This document shows, piece after piece, positions 21,871 to 34,830 of a DNA stretch of 64,000 nucleotides. Each line of letters begins with the position of its first letter. Positions within the stretch are counted from its first letter, which is position 1. The translations under genes were made by a program, and so were the position numbers. A model generated the notes under the pieces. It saw only the letters and a list, made by a program, of their open reading frames with translations. It had not been told where the DNA came from and made no database searches. This DNA is from Lunularia cruciata (taxonomy: Eukaryota > Streptophyta > Marchantiopsida > Lunulariales > Lunulariaceae): the NCBI GenBank assembly GCA_948567375.1, contig OX419757.1, forward strand, positions 3,844,001 through 3,908,000, written 5' to 3'.

Positions 21871-24831
21871 ATCAATTGTTTGAGTGTGCAATCTGTGTTT
21901 TCTCTCTTCTCTTGTCCTTGGAGTATTACAAGTATCTTGGTAGAAGCAAGGACTGAAGAAAGTAAAAAATCCATGAATTTTAGAGCAACATGAATCATAA
22001 TCTCTAGAAGAAGAGCACAAGGATTTTAAGAAATAACTGAATGGTCAAAATCCAAAAATAATATAGTTTTCATGTCATTGGTGGTTGAAAGGTTATGAAG
22101 AGTTTAGGAGCACTAATGTACACCGATAGAAAAGAGGAATAGAAGCTAGATGAGATGAAGAGTGGTCAAATCCAAAGAGTTTAAGGAATTTGAGTGAGAG
22201 TTTGAGTTTTTGAGAAAGGCAATTTGCATAGATCCGCTAATCGAGATGGAAGATAATCTTGAGAGTCTAGTTCAAGAGAAATAGAGATGCATATAGATCA
22301 GCTAACCAGGATGGAAGATAAATTCACAAGTTTAGCTCAAGAGAAATGGAGATGTGTGGTTGACTGCTACCCAAGATGGAGGACAAATTCAAGAGAATGG
22401 AGAAGAGGAAAGAGTTTAAGAAAAAGGAAAAGAAGAAGTAAGTTCGTTTGAAGAAGACCCAAATGGAGCACAAATTCAAATTGAAGAGAGAAATGGGGGA
22501 GAGGGAAAATAGGGAGGAGAAGTTTGAAATTGATAGAAACTACAAACATAGAGTCCATGTTTCAAAGGAAGGAGAGAGGACGTTGATCAAAGCACAAATT
22601 CAAAATTGACCAAAATTAAGGAGAGTGAAAATAGGGAGGAGAAGTTCAAAATTGATAGAAACTAGAAACAAATCCCATGTTTCAAAGGAAGGAGAGAGGA
22701 CATTGAGAGAGCAGAGAGAGGAAAAAGCCATTTGTAGTAGTGGGGAGAGAGTGAAGGTGTGGGTGTGAGAATTGGGCAAGAGATTGGAGAGGAGAGAGTT
22801 TTGGGACAAGAAGCATTCATAATGTGAGAGAGTGCATTATGAATCATGAAAGAGAGGAGAAGAGAGAGTTTTGAGATAAAAAAAATTGCAGTGGAAGAGA
22901 GGCAGGTGCAAATTGAGAAAGAGTTTAGGGGAGAAGAATTGGAAAAGTGAGGAAAGGAGAGAATTTTCATTTGCAAAGGGAGAGTGTAAAAGACCAAAAC
23001 CGAGGAGAGAAATAGGAGAATGGAAGTTCATATTGGGACGCTTGAATGTGAGAAAAATCCAAATGCCTAGCATGAGCTTTGGCTTTGGTATTTATAGGTA
23101 GCATACAAGGCCCTTGAGAAGCTTCTCAAGAAGCTTCCTCAAGCCGCTTTCTTAGAGTGCAAGCCAAGTTAACTAGGAAGCTTCTCAAGAAGCTTCCTTC
23201 TAGAAGCCGTCTACGTAGCATGCAAGCTAAGCTAGTTGGAAGCTTCTAGAAGCTAGTTACTTGATGTTCAAGCTCAGCCAGCTGGGAAGTTTCCCAAGAA
23301 GCTTCCTAGATACTTCCAAAATATTCTAGGCTACTTTTTCTTATGTGCTACTTTGAAAGCCCAACTAACTTCATTGCTAAACTCCATATTGTTATAGAGA
23401 GAGTGCAGGTGCAAAATAAGAAAGAGAGAAGAGGAGAGTGAGAGAGTGCAAGTCCAAGAGAGTGAGAGAGAAGAGAGGTGTAGGGGGAAAAAGAGGAGAG
23501 GAGTGTGCAATTTTGAGGAATACAAGTTTTGCATAGAGAGATTGCACAAAGCAAGAGAGACTAGATGTAAGACAAAAAAGAGCAAGACATGCAAGGTGGC
23601 AATTGAGGATTACAAGAGAGAAGTTGAAATAGAACACATGGAAGAGATATCCAAAGGACCCTAGTTGATCAGGTTTCATACTATCATGGATTATATGCCA
23701 TATTAAAGTGGTGCTAGTTAGATAAAGATCAGATCCAAGAAGCTACATAGTCTCTTCAAAAAATAGATTTGGATGAATTGTGCTTGAAAATTGCACTTTG
23801 CATCAAATATTCCAAACTGCATGTAAGTTATATTATATTTCTGTCAAATTGAAAAAATATTTCTATCGACTTGCAAAGTCAAATTTAAATTTTACATCAC
23901 AGAATCACATGAAGCCAAGCAACCACAAACCCTAACTGCAGCTATTGCACAAACCAAGCTTGCCATGCAAATACCATTTGCAAGGCAAGCCCATGGTTTG
24001 TGCGGTCTGTATGATTGGTTTGCACGGAACGGGAAATGCTTCTTGGTTTCTTGTGTGAGACGGTAACTATTGAAATATTTGATGACATGTTGCAAGTAGC
24101 ATTGTGCACAGAGTTTACGTGCACTTAAGAGAAGGACAATCATAAAGGGATAGTCCGTGGTAGAGATTTTACTCTCACCACATCTCTCATTCATAGAGCA
24201 TTTTTTTTGCCACTAGGTACTACCAATAGGAGGAAGATAGTTCCATACAACATGGTGGAAGATTGGTTTCCAATGAGAGATAGGACAACTAGGAGATATC
24301 TAGGTAGGCAATGTGCATATCCAACATTTAGACCATTTTTCCAACTCTTGTATTCACTACTTATTTTGGCATGATGACCTAGGGTTGTGCATGGGAACAT
24401 CATTCTCATAGTGAAGAGTAAGATTATACAATCTATTTTAGTGGACTATGATTGGGCCAAGGTTATGTTGTGGGCTATTGAGGCAAGCTTGTTGTAGTCT
24501 AGAGGCATCTTGGGCACCCAAATGGTAGATGCTTTTGTGTGAACAATGTGGGATATATTCTCACCCATTTATTCATGGAGAGTGAACTTCTCGGAGAGGA
24601 TGAGATTGTATATAGCATTAGAGGTGCAAAGGAGGAGGTTTATATTCACAAGAGGGCAGATGAGTGAGAGCTTGCGCATGATGAGCAGCCGGGTGAGTGA
24701 GAGTTTAGTTTTTAGTTTAGTGCACCTTTGAGTATGGGTTAGCTAGCCCTATGCACATGAGAGGGCGAGTAGGCTAGTTGAGCATGAGAGAATACTTGCT
24801 CAAAGAGAGGAGCAATATTTGCTTGAGGAGC

Positions 24832-24835
<4 letters not shown>
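21871..24835. other. Purine-rich and AT-rich transposon-derived sequence
   Basis: Long G/A-rich stretches on the plus strand (22000-23100 and 23395-23660) create C/T-rich minus-strand ORFs that I regard as artefacts. Two near-copies of a segment with CCATGTTTCAAAGGAAGGAG lie at about 22508-22586 and 22630-22705. The rest shows weak coding-like fragments broken by many stops, as expected for the internal region of a decayed retrotransposon following LTR-like copy A. Confidence 0.45.
23108..23330. repeat. Cluster of GAAGCTTC palindromes
   Basis: GAAGCTTCTCAAGAAGCTTC occurs at about 23118 and 23170, with variants at about 23239 and 23289. Each is a pair of 8-bp palindromes; the 23170 copy is a 10-bp inverted repeat GGAAGCTTCT-CA-AGAAGCTTCC. 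Units recur about every 50-60 bp. They resemble heat-shock-element blocks but the 4-bp spacing between blocks is wrong for a canonical heat shock element. Confidence 0.6.
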
Positions 24836-24914
<79 letters not shown>

Positions 24915-24975
24915 TATATATATAAATATAAATATATATATAAAAATAAAAATAAATAAATAAATATATATATAT
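24836..24975. repeat. (GA)n microsatellite followed by AT-rich simple repeat
   Basis: About 38 GA units run to 24912, then TA and AAAT/ATAA repeats continue to about 24975. The ORFs through it, on either strand, are repeats of Arg-Glu or Ser-Leu and are not genes. Confidence 0.97.
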
Positions 24976-27900
24976 GCATCTATGCATTGAGGAGAGTATT
25001 ACTAGAGAGCTATTAGTAGAGTTAGTTAAACTTATTAGGGAGATAGAGTGTGATGTGAGAGATCAAGTGGAGAGGCTCACTAAGTTGGAAGGACTATGAT
25101 AGAAAGTAGGGAGAGAGCAGAGGGATATTAAGTTTAGGTATGGTATATGAGAGAGTTTTCCATTACCATAGAACTACTAGAGAAAACCCAAAGTGAAGTA
25201 CATGAGGTGAGTACTAAGCTAGATACTCATAGAGTAGCATATGAGGATGCTTGCTATGAGGCTAGAGAGTGATTAGAGGTAGGTATGTTATACTATCCTT
25301 GGGGTTTCTCCTAAAGGAGGTAGAGATTTAGACGGATCATGGTGATGGCTCCTATGGTGTGGAAGGGGCTTAGAGAGAGGCTAGTTTAGTTGATACGGGG
25401 ACTCAAACCTAGAGTGAGGCTTTGTTCACACGTATTAGGACTTAGACCTAAAGTAAGGCTTTGTTTACATATATAGGGACTCAAACCCATAGGCCATTTA
25501 GAGATCCTACCATAAAGAGAGGCACACCTCCCACCACTACCACATACTTCAAGTTCTTTGTCCGAAGTGCATCATGCTAGAGAGACTACTACTCCATTAG
25601 ATGAGAGAGTATCTTCTTTGAAAGCTACTTGATCCATTCAGACTTGGTTAAATCTTGTAGGTGGCCCAAGAGAAGAGCCTTATTTGCATTTGGGAGAGGA
25701 TATTGTATTATGGAGACCTCAAACCGGGGATGATATTGCATCTCCTTTGAGTTTCTGGGGTACTTACCATGAGTGCTTGTGGCTTCAAGAGTAGAAGGCA
25801 TCTTTGAGTAATGAGGTATAGAAACTCACTTGTTTGAGAGAGAAGATGAGTTTATCTAGATGATTAATTCCTTATATATCATTTTCAATACAAATTTAAG
25901 GAGGAAGATTCTAGTGTCAGATTTAAGTTGTGTAGCAATTGCAAGAGATCTTAGTAGACCTCATTTCTTGGAGTGGTGTTTTGAGACCATGAAGAAGGGA
26001 TGGTGCTATTCTATCACAAGTAGTACTTCATGGTATATTCCATAGCATGGCATTAGAGAGTTTATGGAGCATTGTATCTCTCACTTTAAGGTGATCATAT
26101 GATTAGTGGTCCAAAGTGCAATGTGGAGATCCTATTGCATTCTATGCAAGAGCTTGGTCACCTATAGGTAGAAGTTCATATAGGTTCACATTTGATAGCA
26201 TGCCTTGCTGAGATGGATGGATATTTTGATGAGTTTAGAGATTTTATAGTTAGATCATATAGTACTTTTACCTCATTAGTTTTATCTATCTAAGATATAT
26301 TATTTGTGGATGGAGAGGCTCTTCCTTATTGCAAGAACCATCCTCATGGAGATATACATCCTCCACTTTTTTCACCAATAGATACCCTTAGTACTTCATA
26401 CACTTCATTATTTCAGCTCCTTGTCTCACCTCTACATAGATTTAAGGGTTCTACAACTCCTACCATTAGATTCTTAGAGGAGGAGTGGACAAGCAATAGA
26501 TTGAGGGATTATAGTTTTAGTTTATACTTATGAGCTTTTAGGGAGAGCATTTTGTGAGCCTCCAATGCATGCTCAAGAGAAGAGATGGATGTGGTGCTAT
26601 AATCATTTTCTTGGCGTACCTACCTTGTATTGGAGGTTACATGATGCCATGGAGAGATATGGACACTAGACGTTAGGCCTAGCCTTTAGTGCCTTTATAT
26701 TTTGTACACACTTTTCCTCTTTGTGTATACTTTTATGTATTTCTCTTTTAAACTTGGAATATTGATGGACACTCTTTATGTGAAGATGTGTAGAGCTTTA
26801 GATTTTTCTAATCAACTTGACATGGAGAGTAAGAAGTATAGTAGAGTATACTCACATCTACACTTTTGGAATGTGGACCACATAGTTTGTGCAAACTTGT
26901 GGTGGTTTGCATGGTTTGCGTGGGTTGAACTAAAAAAGTGTTTAGATCCATGCAAACCAAATGTTTGGATAAGGATAGTGGCACTCCAAAAATTTGGATG
27001 CTTGGTGTTAGAAATGATAGGATTTAAACATTGTCAAACATGAGTGAAAGATGAGAGAAATATGCCTTTGGTAGTTTGTAGTTTGGTAGCTTTGAAATTT
27101 TCATATTCGTCTCTTCTTATGTAGTTATCCTATTATAATCAAATTATTTGGTTATGCACATACAAATAGGTAAACTTTTAAAATGAGAGATACATATACA
27201 AATGGGTGACTTCTACAGCAAGAGAACTGCTTGATGATTCACATGGAAACATGGAAATAATCATTGCCAAATAAAGAAGAAACATGTGGTATATTGGATA
27301 CTTGGAACAACTTAGTAAGCTTTATATATAACATAAGTTTAGATTGGGCATACCAAAGCTCTAAACTCTAACTACCTTGCCTAACTAAAATGCGTTGCCT
27401 ATTTGTCACTCTTGTCCTAACAAGCACAAGGTGAGCGGACTAGACTCTTAACTATCCTTTCCATCTCTTTACTATCCTTCAATTTTGTTTCAACTACCAC
27501 AAGGAACTGAATCTGGATTATAATTGGGTAAATGGAACTTGGAGTCCACACTATAAGTGGTACTAGAGCGACCATAATTGTCTGAATCTATCTAGGATAA
27601 TGTGGTAATAATACATTTAATCTCCTCTAGAGATTTTCTTGCAAGAGCTAGTTCAAATGTCATGGCATAAAAGCGTTTTGATTTGGCCTCACTCTCCTTG
27701 ATTTAGAACTTTTCTGATTTGGACCTGATTTTCTCTGCCTCTAAAATCTACTTTGAGTCTATTTCTCTCTTGTGTTTTTCAAGATCTGCCACTTGCAAAG
27801 CTTCAATCTATGCTATTTACATCTCTCCTTGGATTCTACTGATTCAATTCTTAGTTTGGTGTGAGATGCTAGATCTTGCGAGAAAGAAGCTAGACCAGGT

Positions 27901-28340
27901 ATGAGTGTCAATGCCATCTTGGAAGCTTCTGAGTTCCTTCTTCTCTTTTGAGAGTCAACTTCCTTCTTGTTGAATGTTTCTTTTGCATTATCCTACTCCT
28001 CTTTCTCCTTGGATGCATCTCTAGTTGGATCCTCCTTATGAAATTCCTGCCTCTCCCTCTCTTTGATTCTCCTCTACTCTTGTCACTCTTGGTGATCCAT
28101 TCCCTCTTGAGTGATTTCCTTTTGCTCACAAAACATGGGAGTGTTTCTCAGCTTTATATCTTGTCAAACAAGGACTATCATCCTCATCTAGAACCCTCTG
28201 ATCAAAAACTCCCAATGATGCACATTCACAATTTCCAATTGTACACATGCAATCCAAGTGCTCTTGGGTGCTTGGGATGCTAACATGAATTGATTCTTTG
28301 AGAGGATTTTCTCCTATATTGTCATTGGCCTCCTCTAGTG
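24976..28340. other. Degenerate retroelement-like sequence, no intact gene
   Basis: Plus-strand coding-like fragments rich in Glu, Arg and Val appear between 25000 and 26670, for example near 26480-26660 in more than one frame, but none exceeds about 75 codons without a stop. I could not assign them to a family. From 26700 to 28340 there is AT-rich sequence, with a minus-strand basic fragment at 27908-28129 that continues the frame-broken ORF containing the 84-bp tandem. No RT, integrase or protease motif was seen. Confidence 0.4.
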
Positions 28341-28508
28341 GTGTGACAACATGGCATGTTCCATCCATGAATTGAAATTCCTCTTCCATACCACCAATAC
28401 TAATACAAGGAGAGATATGTTGTGGTGTGACAACATGGCATGTTCCATCCATGAACTGAACTTCCTCTTCCATACCACCAATACTAATACAAGGAGAGAT
28501 ATATTGGC
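28341..28508 (-). repeat. 84-bp tandem duplication inside a minus-strand ORF
   Basis: Two units starting GTGTGACAACATGGCATGTT (28341 and 28425) are nearly identical. The period is a multiple of three, and the minus-strand ORF 28126-28473 reads FMDGTCHVVTP in both. The ORF is otherwise acidic and unrecognised and may be a retrotransposon gag remnant. Confidence 0.8.
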
Positions 28509-31500
28509 TATGTACCCCAACATTAAATCTATTCTTTCAAAAACTGGACAAAGATGATTGAGTCCTTGATTGTTCTCCATCCTCACTTCAAGTCCTTGTT
28601 TGTGAGACCCTCCCTAGTGCAATTTTTTTTCCATTCTCGATGACCTTTGTATGATTTCATGTATTTTGCACACTTTTTGTGAAGCCTATCACTGTTTGTT
28701 CATAAAGGGTGGAAATCCTCACACTTGCCAAACCAAGTAAGTGACTATGTAGCTGCATGTAGTGCTTTTTTGGAATGTTTTTTTACTATTTCCTCCATGG
28801 ATCTGACTAAAGTGCTACAGATCCTCCAAATAATCAAGTACTTTGTGAGTAGTGGCGACAAGCCAGCCTAAGTCGGTCATCTTTGCTCTTTGATGTTTTG
28901 CCCAAACTGCTACTTAGTGTGTGGACTGTAACCTCAGACCCACCCTTGCCATGTGCTTGCACATGAATACCCTTTGATCTTTTGCTTGTTGCATTCAAAT
29001 GCGGAAGTGGGAATAGAAGCAACCATCTTCTGAAGTAATTCTTGGAATAGAATAGGGAGAGGAGAGATGGGAGCAAATTCAGATTGAGAAGCAGAGGTGG
29101 AAAATTGAATAGTAGATTCAAACATGTTTCCGAAGTATAAGAAGCAAATCTAGATTTTGATTTCAATTTGCCCATGTGGCCTCTATTACTATGATTGTCA
29201 GGATGGTCGGGGCTACATGCGGCATGTTTGCTCACCAATTGTAACACCTTTGAAGAAGAATAAGAAAATATTTGAATTGTGTACCATTAGGAACTATTCT
29301 AACCTGCCTGACATGTCAATCCCTTCTAACCCACTGGAGGTGCATGATGAGATGCAAGCCTGAGGAGTCGAGACTATTCTTTCAAATTGGTGGAAGGATG
29401 CGGGATGATTTTCAAACTGGATGCAACATGTGGTTTTCCATTACAATCCCTCTCTCACTTACATCTGGCTTAGTCCGGATGGTAACCGTAACATGGGGGT
29501 TAGAATTAACTCCAAAGTGCATCGTTAATTGAGTACTGTATAGTTAGATAATTAAGTCACACATCTTCATAATAAACTAGCCATAAAATGTAAAACTGAA
29601 ACCCCGCCTCTGTCAACCTACTTTTTGGTACCCATACAAATCTACAAGAGCTCTGTGTCTACATATAGATTTTCGTTGTAGAAGGTTATCCGCAAGAGTG
29701 CAGTATAAATCTTCACATATCTAGTTAACTGTTCGCATTGAACATTTTACATCAGAAACAGGTATAGTTTTCACGATGTGGTTTGGATCGTGTTCAAACA
29801 TACATGCAGATTACTTTCAGGTATATTTCCGAATTGCTCTATTTAGTGTTTTTACTAGAGCCATGCACTTCATCACATTGTCTTTTTTTTCCTCACATAT
29901 GTATTAAGAAAGATTTCCAGCCGGTATACACTTATGCTTTCTGCTGCACTATTGTCTTCGGCGCGTAAAGCTCTTGTAGTGAAATCTATTTCAAAGGAGC
30001 AAAAATCCGGTTGTTGCGATCCCGACTGATACGTCCACTACATGTCTTATCTGGATGGACGTCATCATTCTATTCTTTTCTGTTCATTCTATTCAATCTG
30101 GATTCATATTTTACGATCGAAGCAAACACCTCTAGCATATGAACTTCAAAACCAAGCTCTGCCTGGCGTTTGGATTCTGCATGTCTCAGTAGTTTTGGCC
30201 TTTTATCTCCAGTATTGACATGTTACTTCATAATAAGTATGTAAAGTTCAAAGTTGTTAAAATTATGACATGGATTCTTTTAAATCGTCCCGTGTAATTA
30301 ATTGCTTTCGAGACCCTCCCTTCGGAAGTTTTGGGGTGGCTCGTCTCTGATCTCTCGTAGATGCTCCCGCAGTCCGGGATTGAAACCCCTTGATAGAGTT
30401 TTTTTAGACTATTAGAACCCGAATCCCACTTCATTTGAAATTAATCCAAGTTAAGAAAAGGCAATTTGCCAACAATAATGTTCTTCCTCAATGCTTCATA
30501 CTCATAGAATGTGTCATTCCAGTACGATAAAGAAGTTCTGTTGAATGGAACGTAGGTCTCATGTAGTCCCACGACCTTCTGCTGTAATCGTGCCTTGATC
30601 CGCTAGTGCTGCGTACATTAGTGCAGATAGCAGGTTCCATTACTCAAGTCTTAACAGAACGTAAGCACGAGTCATTGAGTGTTATGTCAAAGAAAAGAAT
30701 AGTGAACTACTGGCGCCTGCCTCCAATTCCTTCATAAGTCAAACTCACCAAGTAACCCATGCAGTAAGCATGTGAAATCCAGTGGGTAATACAGAAGAAG
30801 AATATACAGGTGATGACAGAAACCACGAGGCGACGTGACTGAGGAAGTAGTGACGTTCAGGGAGAATCTCGTCCGACTCGGGTTCCATGGCTCTGGATTG
30901 ACAACGGCAGCAACCGGTAGACTCACTATTTTTGGTTAACGTTTATCAGAATCAAACAGGGAGTCACTCCCATGCTATATGGTCTAGAAATTTGTCGTCT
31001 GTGAACGCAGAGAATCTGAAGCAAATTCGGACATATATGCTTATTTATTCTCATGAGCTTCCGGCGCCACCTTGTACAAACTGGTGGTGTCTTCCACAGT
31101 TGCAGATGACGATGACTCCCACGGCTCACTCGCATAACCTGCCCTGGAGAAGTCCCGCTGTCATTGCTCCTGTCTGCTACCCAGCCATTGGTAGTCTACA
31201 TGCAGTGGGCTTCTACACTGTCCACTAGAGGAGCTCCACAGGCTTTGTGAAAAAGCTGTCATGTCTAAGGTACTCTGACGGGGAATTCTGACCCACAAAA
31301 GCATGTCTCTTCGCTCGTATCAAGCTCGTCAGGACTACAATTCCTCCCAATGCCATCGTAGGTGATCTACTTGGGCCACCTCTCTACTGTGAATATCTTG
31401 TGCCTATATAGTTCATGGGTATCTTGTGCCTACACAGTACATATGTGAGATGGAGATTGCGTCCAATCCAACCTCAGACAAAATATGCCTCGAACTGTGA

Positions 31501-31805
31501 GAGTGAAGGAGGAAAGCATCCATTGTAAGATTACAAACAAGTGCAGAGCCACGGTAGTACAGATAATCTGTCTGAATAGACAGTTCCATTGACATGGATC
31601 CCTTTGATTCTTACATCCTCCTATGCTTGCTCTACTGGTGCAGGAAGGGATAATTGTGGTACAAAACGACTAACTTACTTTTTGTTACATACCCTCTGTT
31701 TCAAGAACAGGGCGAAATTGTGGAGTTGACATCTTGCTCCTGCAAGTGGACAAGAAGGGTTTACGCATTTCCTGTCATAGTTTGTTGCGTGAGTGAGCCC
31801 AGCAG
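28509..31805. other. Intergenic, no gene supported
   Basis: The part up to about 29500 is AT-rich transposon-like sequence with weak minus-strand ORFs at 28834-29247. From 29500 the composition returns to that of the gene-bearing parts. ORFs at 30932-31228 and 30926-31135 overlap on opposite strands and show no domain. The last few hundred bases before 31806 should be the 3' untranslated region of the minus-strand ARM/TPR gene. Confidence 0.4.
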
Positions 31806-34800
31806 TCAATAAGAATTCTGGTGATTTGATCCGAGAATATCCTGAAGAGTGATGCCTTTAAAAACTACACCAGCTTTTATTCTCAGGGGTTTTTTGTCAT
31901 CGTCTTTACCCTCCCAAGCATCTCCATCACTGTAGTTGCCATTCTCATGGGACTCATTGCCCGAGTCAGTGTCACTTGCAGTTTCCCATTCTGAATCCTC
32001 TTCTTCTTCTTCCCTGAATTCGTAATCGTTCTCGTGCTGAATATCTCCGTGCTTGAGTGCAGCTCCCTTAAATAACCAGGATGACTGCATTTGCTTCTTT
32101 ACAAGCTTCTCAACATACTCGGGAACTCGGTTTTGCTTCATCTCCACATCGCCTTCAGGAGCTTGTGAGCACTCGTTAATGAACATGATCGCATCTAGCA
32201 AGCTTTCTTTTGCCAGTCCCATTATCTCATAAGCCTGTGCCCTGCGCCACAAGCTCTTTCCATGTCGATTTACAGGATTGTGTAGACACAGAGCTCTTGT
32301 AGTGTCGCTGATGGCTTCCTTTGGACTCCGGAGCATTAAGTGACACTGTGCTCTGTTGCTGTGTAAAACTACTCTCTCTTTCTTCGCCCGTAGTGGGCAC
32401 AGAGCCAGGGCTTCGGAGTATTTCGAAGCAGCTCCTTGAATATCACCAGAAGAGAACCTCGCATTACCCTCCAACTTCACGACCAAAGCTGCTGCTTGTT
32501 TGATCTGCAGGTCTTCTTTAGGGACATTCTTTTCCCATTTCATTTTCTTTCGAAAAGCTGCAAGATTGTCGAGTAGACTTCTTGTCTCAGGAGACATCCG
32601 AGAGCTGACTTCCGGGGAGGGGAAAGGATTGTAGTCCTGTAGAAGCACTGAAGTTATGAACTCACCAACACGCTTGTGTTCACCGAGCGTGGGTAGCTCC
32701 ACGAGATCCAAAAGCGCAATAGCTGCTTTGTCAAGTACCTGTAGGATACCGAGTATGAGAAACCGGTCATTGATGTCTCCTTTATCCTGACTAATAGAAA
32801 ATATTTCCCATATGTTCTGGAGAAGTCTTATCCATTCACATTCTAAATACTGCAAACCTGGGAAGCCAATTGAGCTCGACGTAGGTTGAGATAAAAGTTT
32901 TCCAGAAAGTGGACGACAAAGCCAGACAGGACTTCCTAACCAAACAAGAATCGGCTCTTCCAAACAACCCATTGAATCATCTGTCCTCAGTAAATCAATT
33001 ATCATAACCCAGTTGCTCATAATTCTGAATTCATATTGCAAACCGTACGTAATGAGGCACTAGATACGTTAACCTCTGGGCTTAAAGTTCAAACTGGTGA
33101 AAGAGCAGAGTGTACGTTGAGCATATTTATGATTGCCCTGATCCGAAGATAATTGAACAGTAGCTAGAAGGAAGGTAGATCAAAGGTGATCTTCTGATAT
33201 GTCTAGTCTTTGAGGAATAAGAACTGCAACCGCAAGTATAAGATCGCCTTGATACTAAAGAAAGCTAGCAGTTCGACCTTCCTCGGGTAGAGATAAGGAG
33301 TAGATAGACTGGAAAATCTCATCGTCAGTCGCCTAAGGGGTAACTAAACCTACCAATCTACCTATCTACGTACATTGGTACTGCCTTGCCTACTCTCTCC
33401 CACACAAAGTTTATCACTCGGTCTCGGACAAGGATTTCTGGCGTAGCAAAACACCTCGTCAACGGAATGCTATTTAAGGTCTTGATGTTATGCGACTTGA
33501 CAAATTGATCAACTGCCCGGAAAGGCTTCCATTCAGGAGGTTAACCTAGGTCAGAGATGAATAGCGACTAGACGAATATAGTCATCCAGTCGAGCCCTGT
33601 TATCAGCTGAGTTTACGAATTGGTGGTAATAGTGGCAGGTTCTCATGGCCCACACTTGTCAAATTACAGTGCCCATCTGTTGAGGGTCCATAGGTGGCTT
33701 TTGTCCGAAAAATGATTTTCAAGTTCAAAAGTTCCCCTCGAAGGGCTTCTACGGAATGGTTATAGCTTAGGATGAGGTTCTTGTAAGGTAAGGAAGATTG
33801 TAAGATTCCCCTGTACTACTGGCAACATAGATAGCTGAAAATACAGATGTATTAGTAGTACCTTGAACCGAGTATCCGTATCTTGAAGAAGCCATATCAA
33901 GCAATCCACCGCCATGCATTGCCAATCGTCTGAAGAGCGTGCTATATTACAAAGTGCCTCTACAACGCCCGGACACTCTGCCACGGACGGTCTCCCAGCT
34001 CTCTGGTGACAAATTGTCCTGAGAAGCCCAATACCTGCTGGAGAAGTTTCATTGACTAGACCTCCCCACATTCCCGGAAGTCTTGCCAGGAAATCTTGTC
34101 GACAGATTACAGGTAGAAATTCGGATTTGAAAGCAAAGCAGTTGATAAGCTGTAACGACCAGCACTGAAGCTGACTAGCCCACTCCTCAGCTTTTCTTGA
34201 TTCCATCTCCAGACCTCCAGTACCACGAGTAAGAAGATCACAATGATAGCTTATTCTCCTGTCCACAAATTGGAGGAAATGAGTATACACAATGTCAAGT
34301 GCATCCATCGCCAGTTGTATGGACAATTCCAGGATCTCGTCGTGCTCTGCAACATATGGAAACGTACTATCATAGGTAGCCAAATGACCGAGAGCTCTCA
34401 CCGCAACCCTTTGCTCCACCCATGTCAGTCGCCCTCTCAGCAGCTCCAGTAAAGGTGCTATCACTCCTGCTTGCACGGCTCTTTCAGCGAACTCTTCCAC
34501 ATTCATGGTGTAAGATCCTATAACGTGTGCAGCATAATAAGGTATGTAAATATTCTGGTCCTGAGCTAACCAATCCCTATTGTCAATCCCTTTCCATATA
34601 AGAGAAGCCATGCACTCGAAAATTCCTAGCTCCAAAAATTCCGGGTCATTGGGATGAGCCATTGCAGTGTTCCACAGCCCACTAATTGCTAACACTTGCC
34701 CTTGCTCATTTTGAGAGGGCAGTTCTTTGAAGAACTTCGCAACATTCGTCTTCCGTTTCACAGGATTGCTTTCCTTCATGACGCAAAAGAAGCATCCAGG

Positions 34801-34830
34801 AAATGGGCAATCTGAAGTACCCTTCTCCAT
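31806..34830 (-). CDS. ARM-repeat / tetratricopeptide-repeat protein, two exons
   Basis: Exon 1 runs 34830-33862 and exon 2 runs 32738-31806. The donor TTCAAG|gtacta and acceptor cctacag|GTACTT join in phase, giving RFK-VLDKAAIALLDL; the intron is 1123 bp. The product is about 633 residues. The N-terminal part (PFPGCFFCVMKE, then GLWNTAMAHPNDPEFLELG, VEQRVAVRALGHLATY and IGLLRTICHQRAGRPSVAEC) is an armadillo-like helical array. The C-terminal part (QAAALVVKLEGNARFSSGD, YSEALALCPLRAKKERVVLH, RALCLHNPVNRHGKSLWRRA) is a TPR domain. The last 80 residues are an acidic Glu/Asp/Ser tail. The order matches a plant family called ARM-repeat/TPR-like proteins of unproven role, probably scaffolds or chaperone partners. 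I chose the ATG at 34830 because the family, as I recall it, begins near ME-x-CPFPGCFFC. In-frame ATGs at 34902, 34860 and 34854 would lengthen it by up to 24 residues. The ORF running past 32738 up to 33041 is intron read-through. Confidence 0.88.

Noticed and set aside
23108-23330. Canonical heat-shock elements
   Set aside because: GAA and TTC blocks are separated by four bases between palindromes, not the two-base spacing required for contiguous nGAAn units.
24739-24987. ORFs on both strands across the GA/TA microsatellite
   Set aside because: They translate to Arg-Glu or Ser-Leu dipeptide repeats and follow directly from the dinucleotide repeat.
32739-33041. N-terminal extension of the TPR exon ORF
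   Set aside because: Family alignment and the splice sites show the real exon starts at 32738; the extension is intron read-through.
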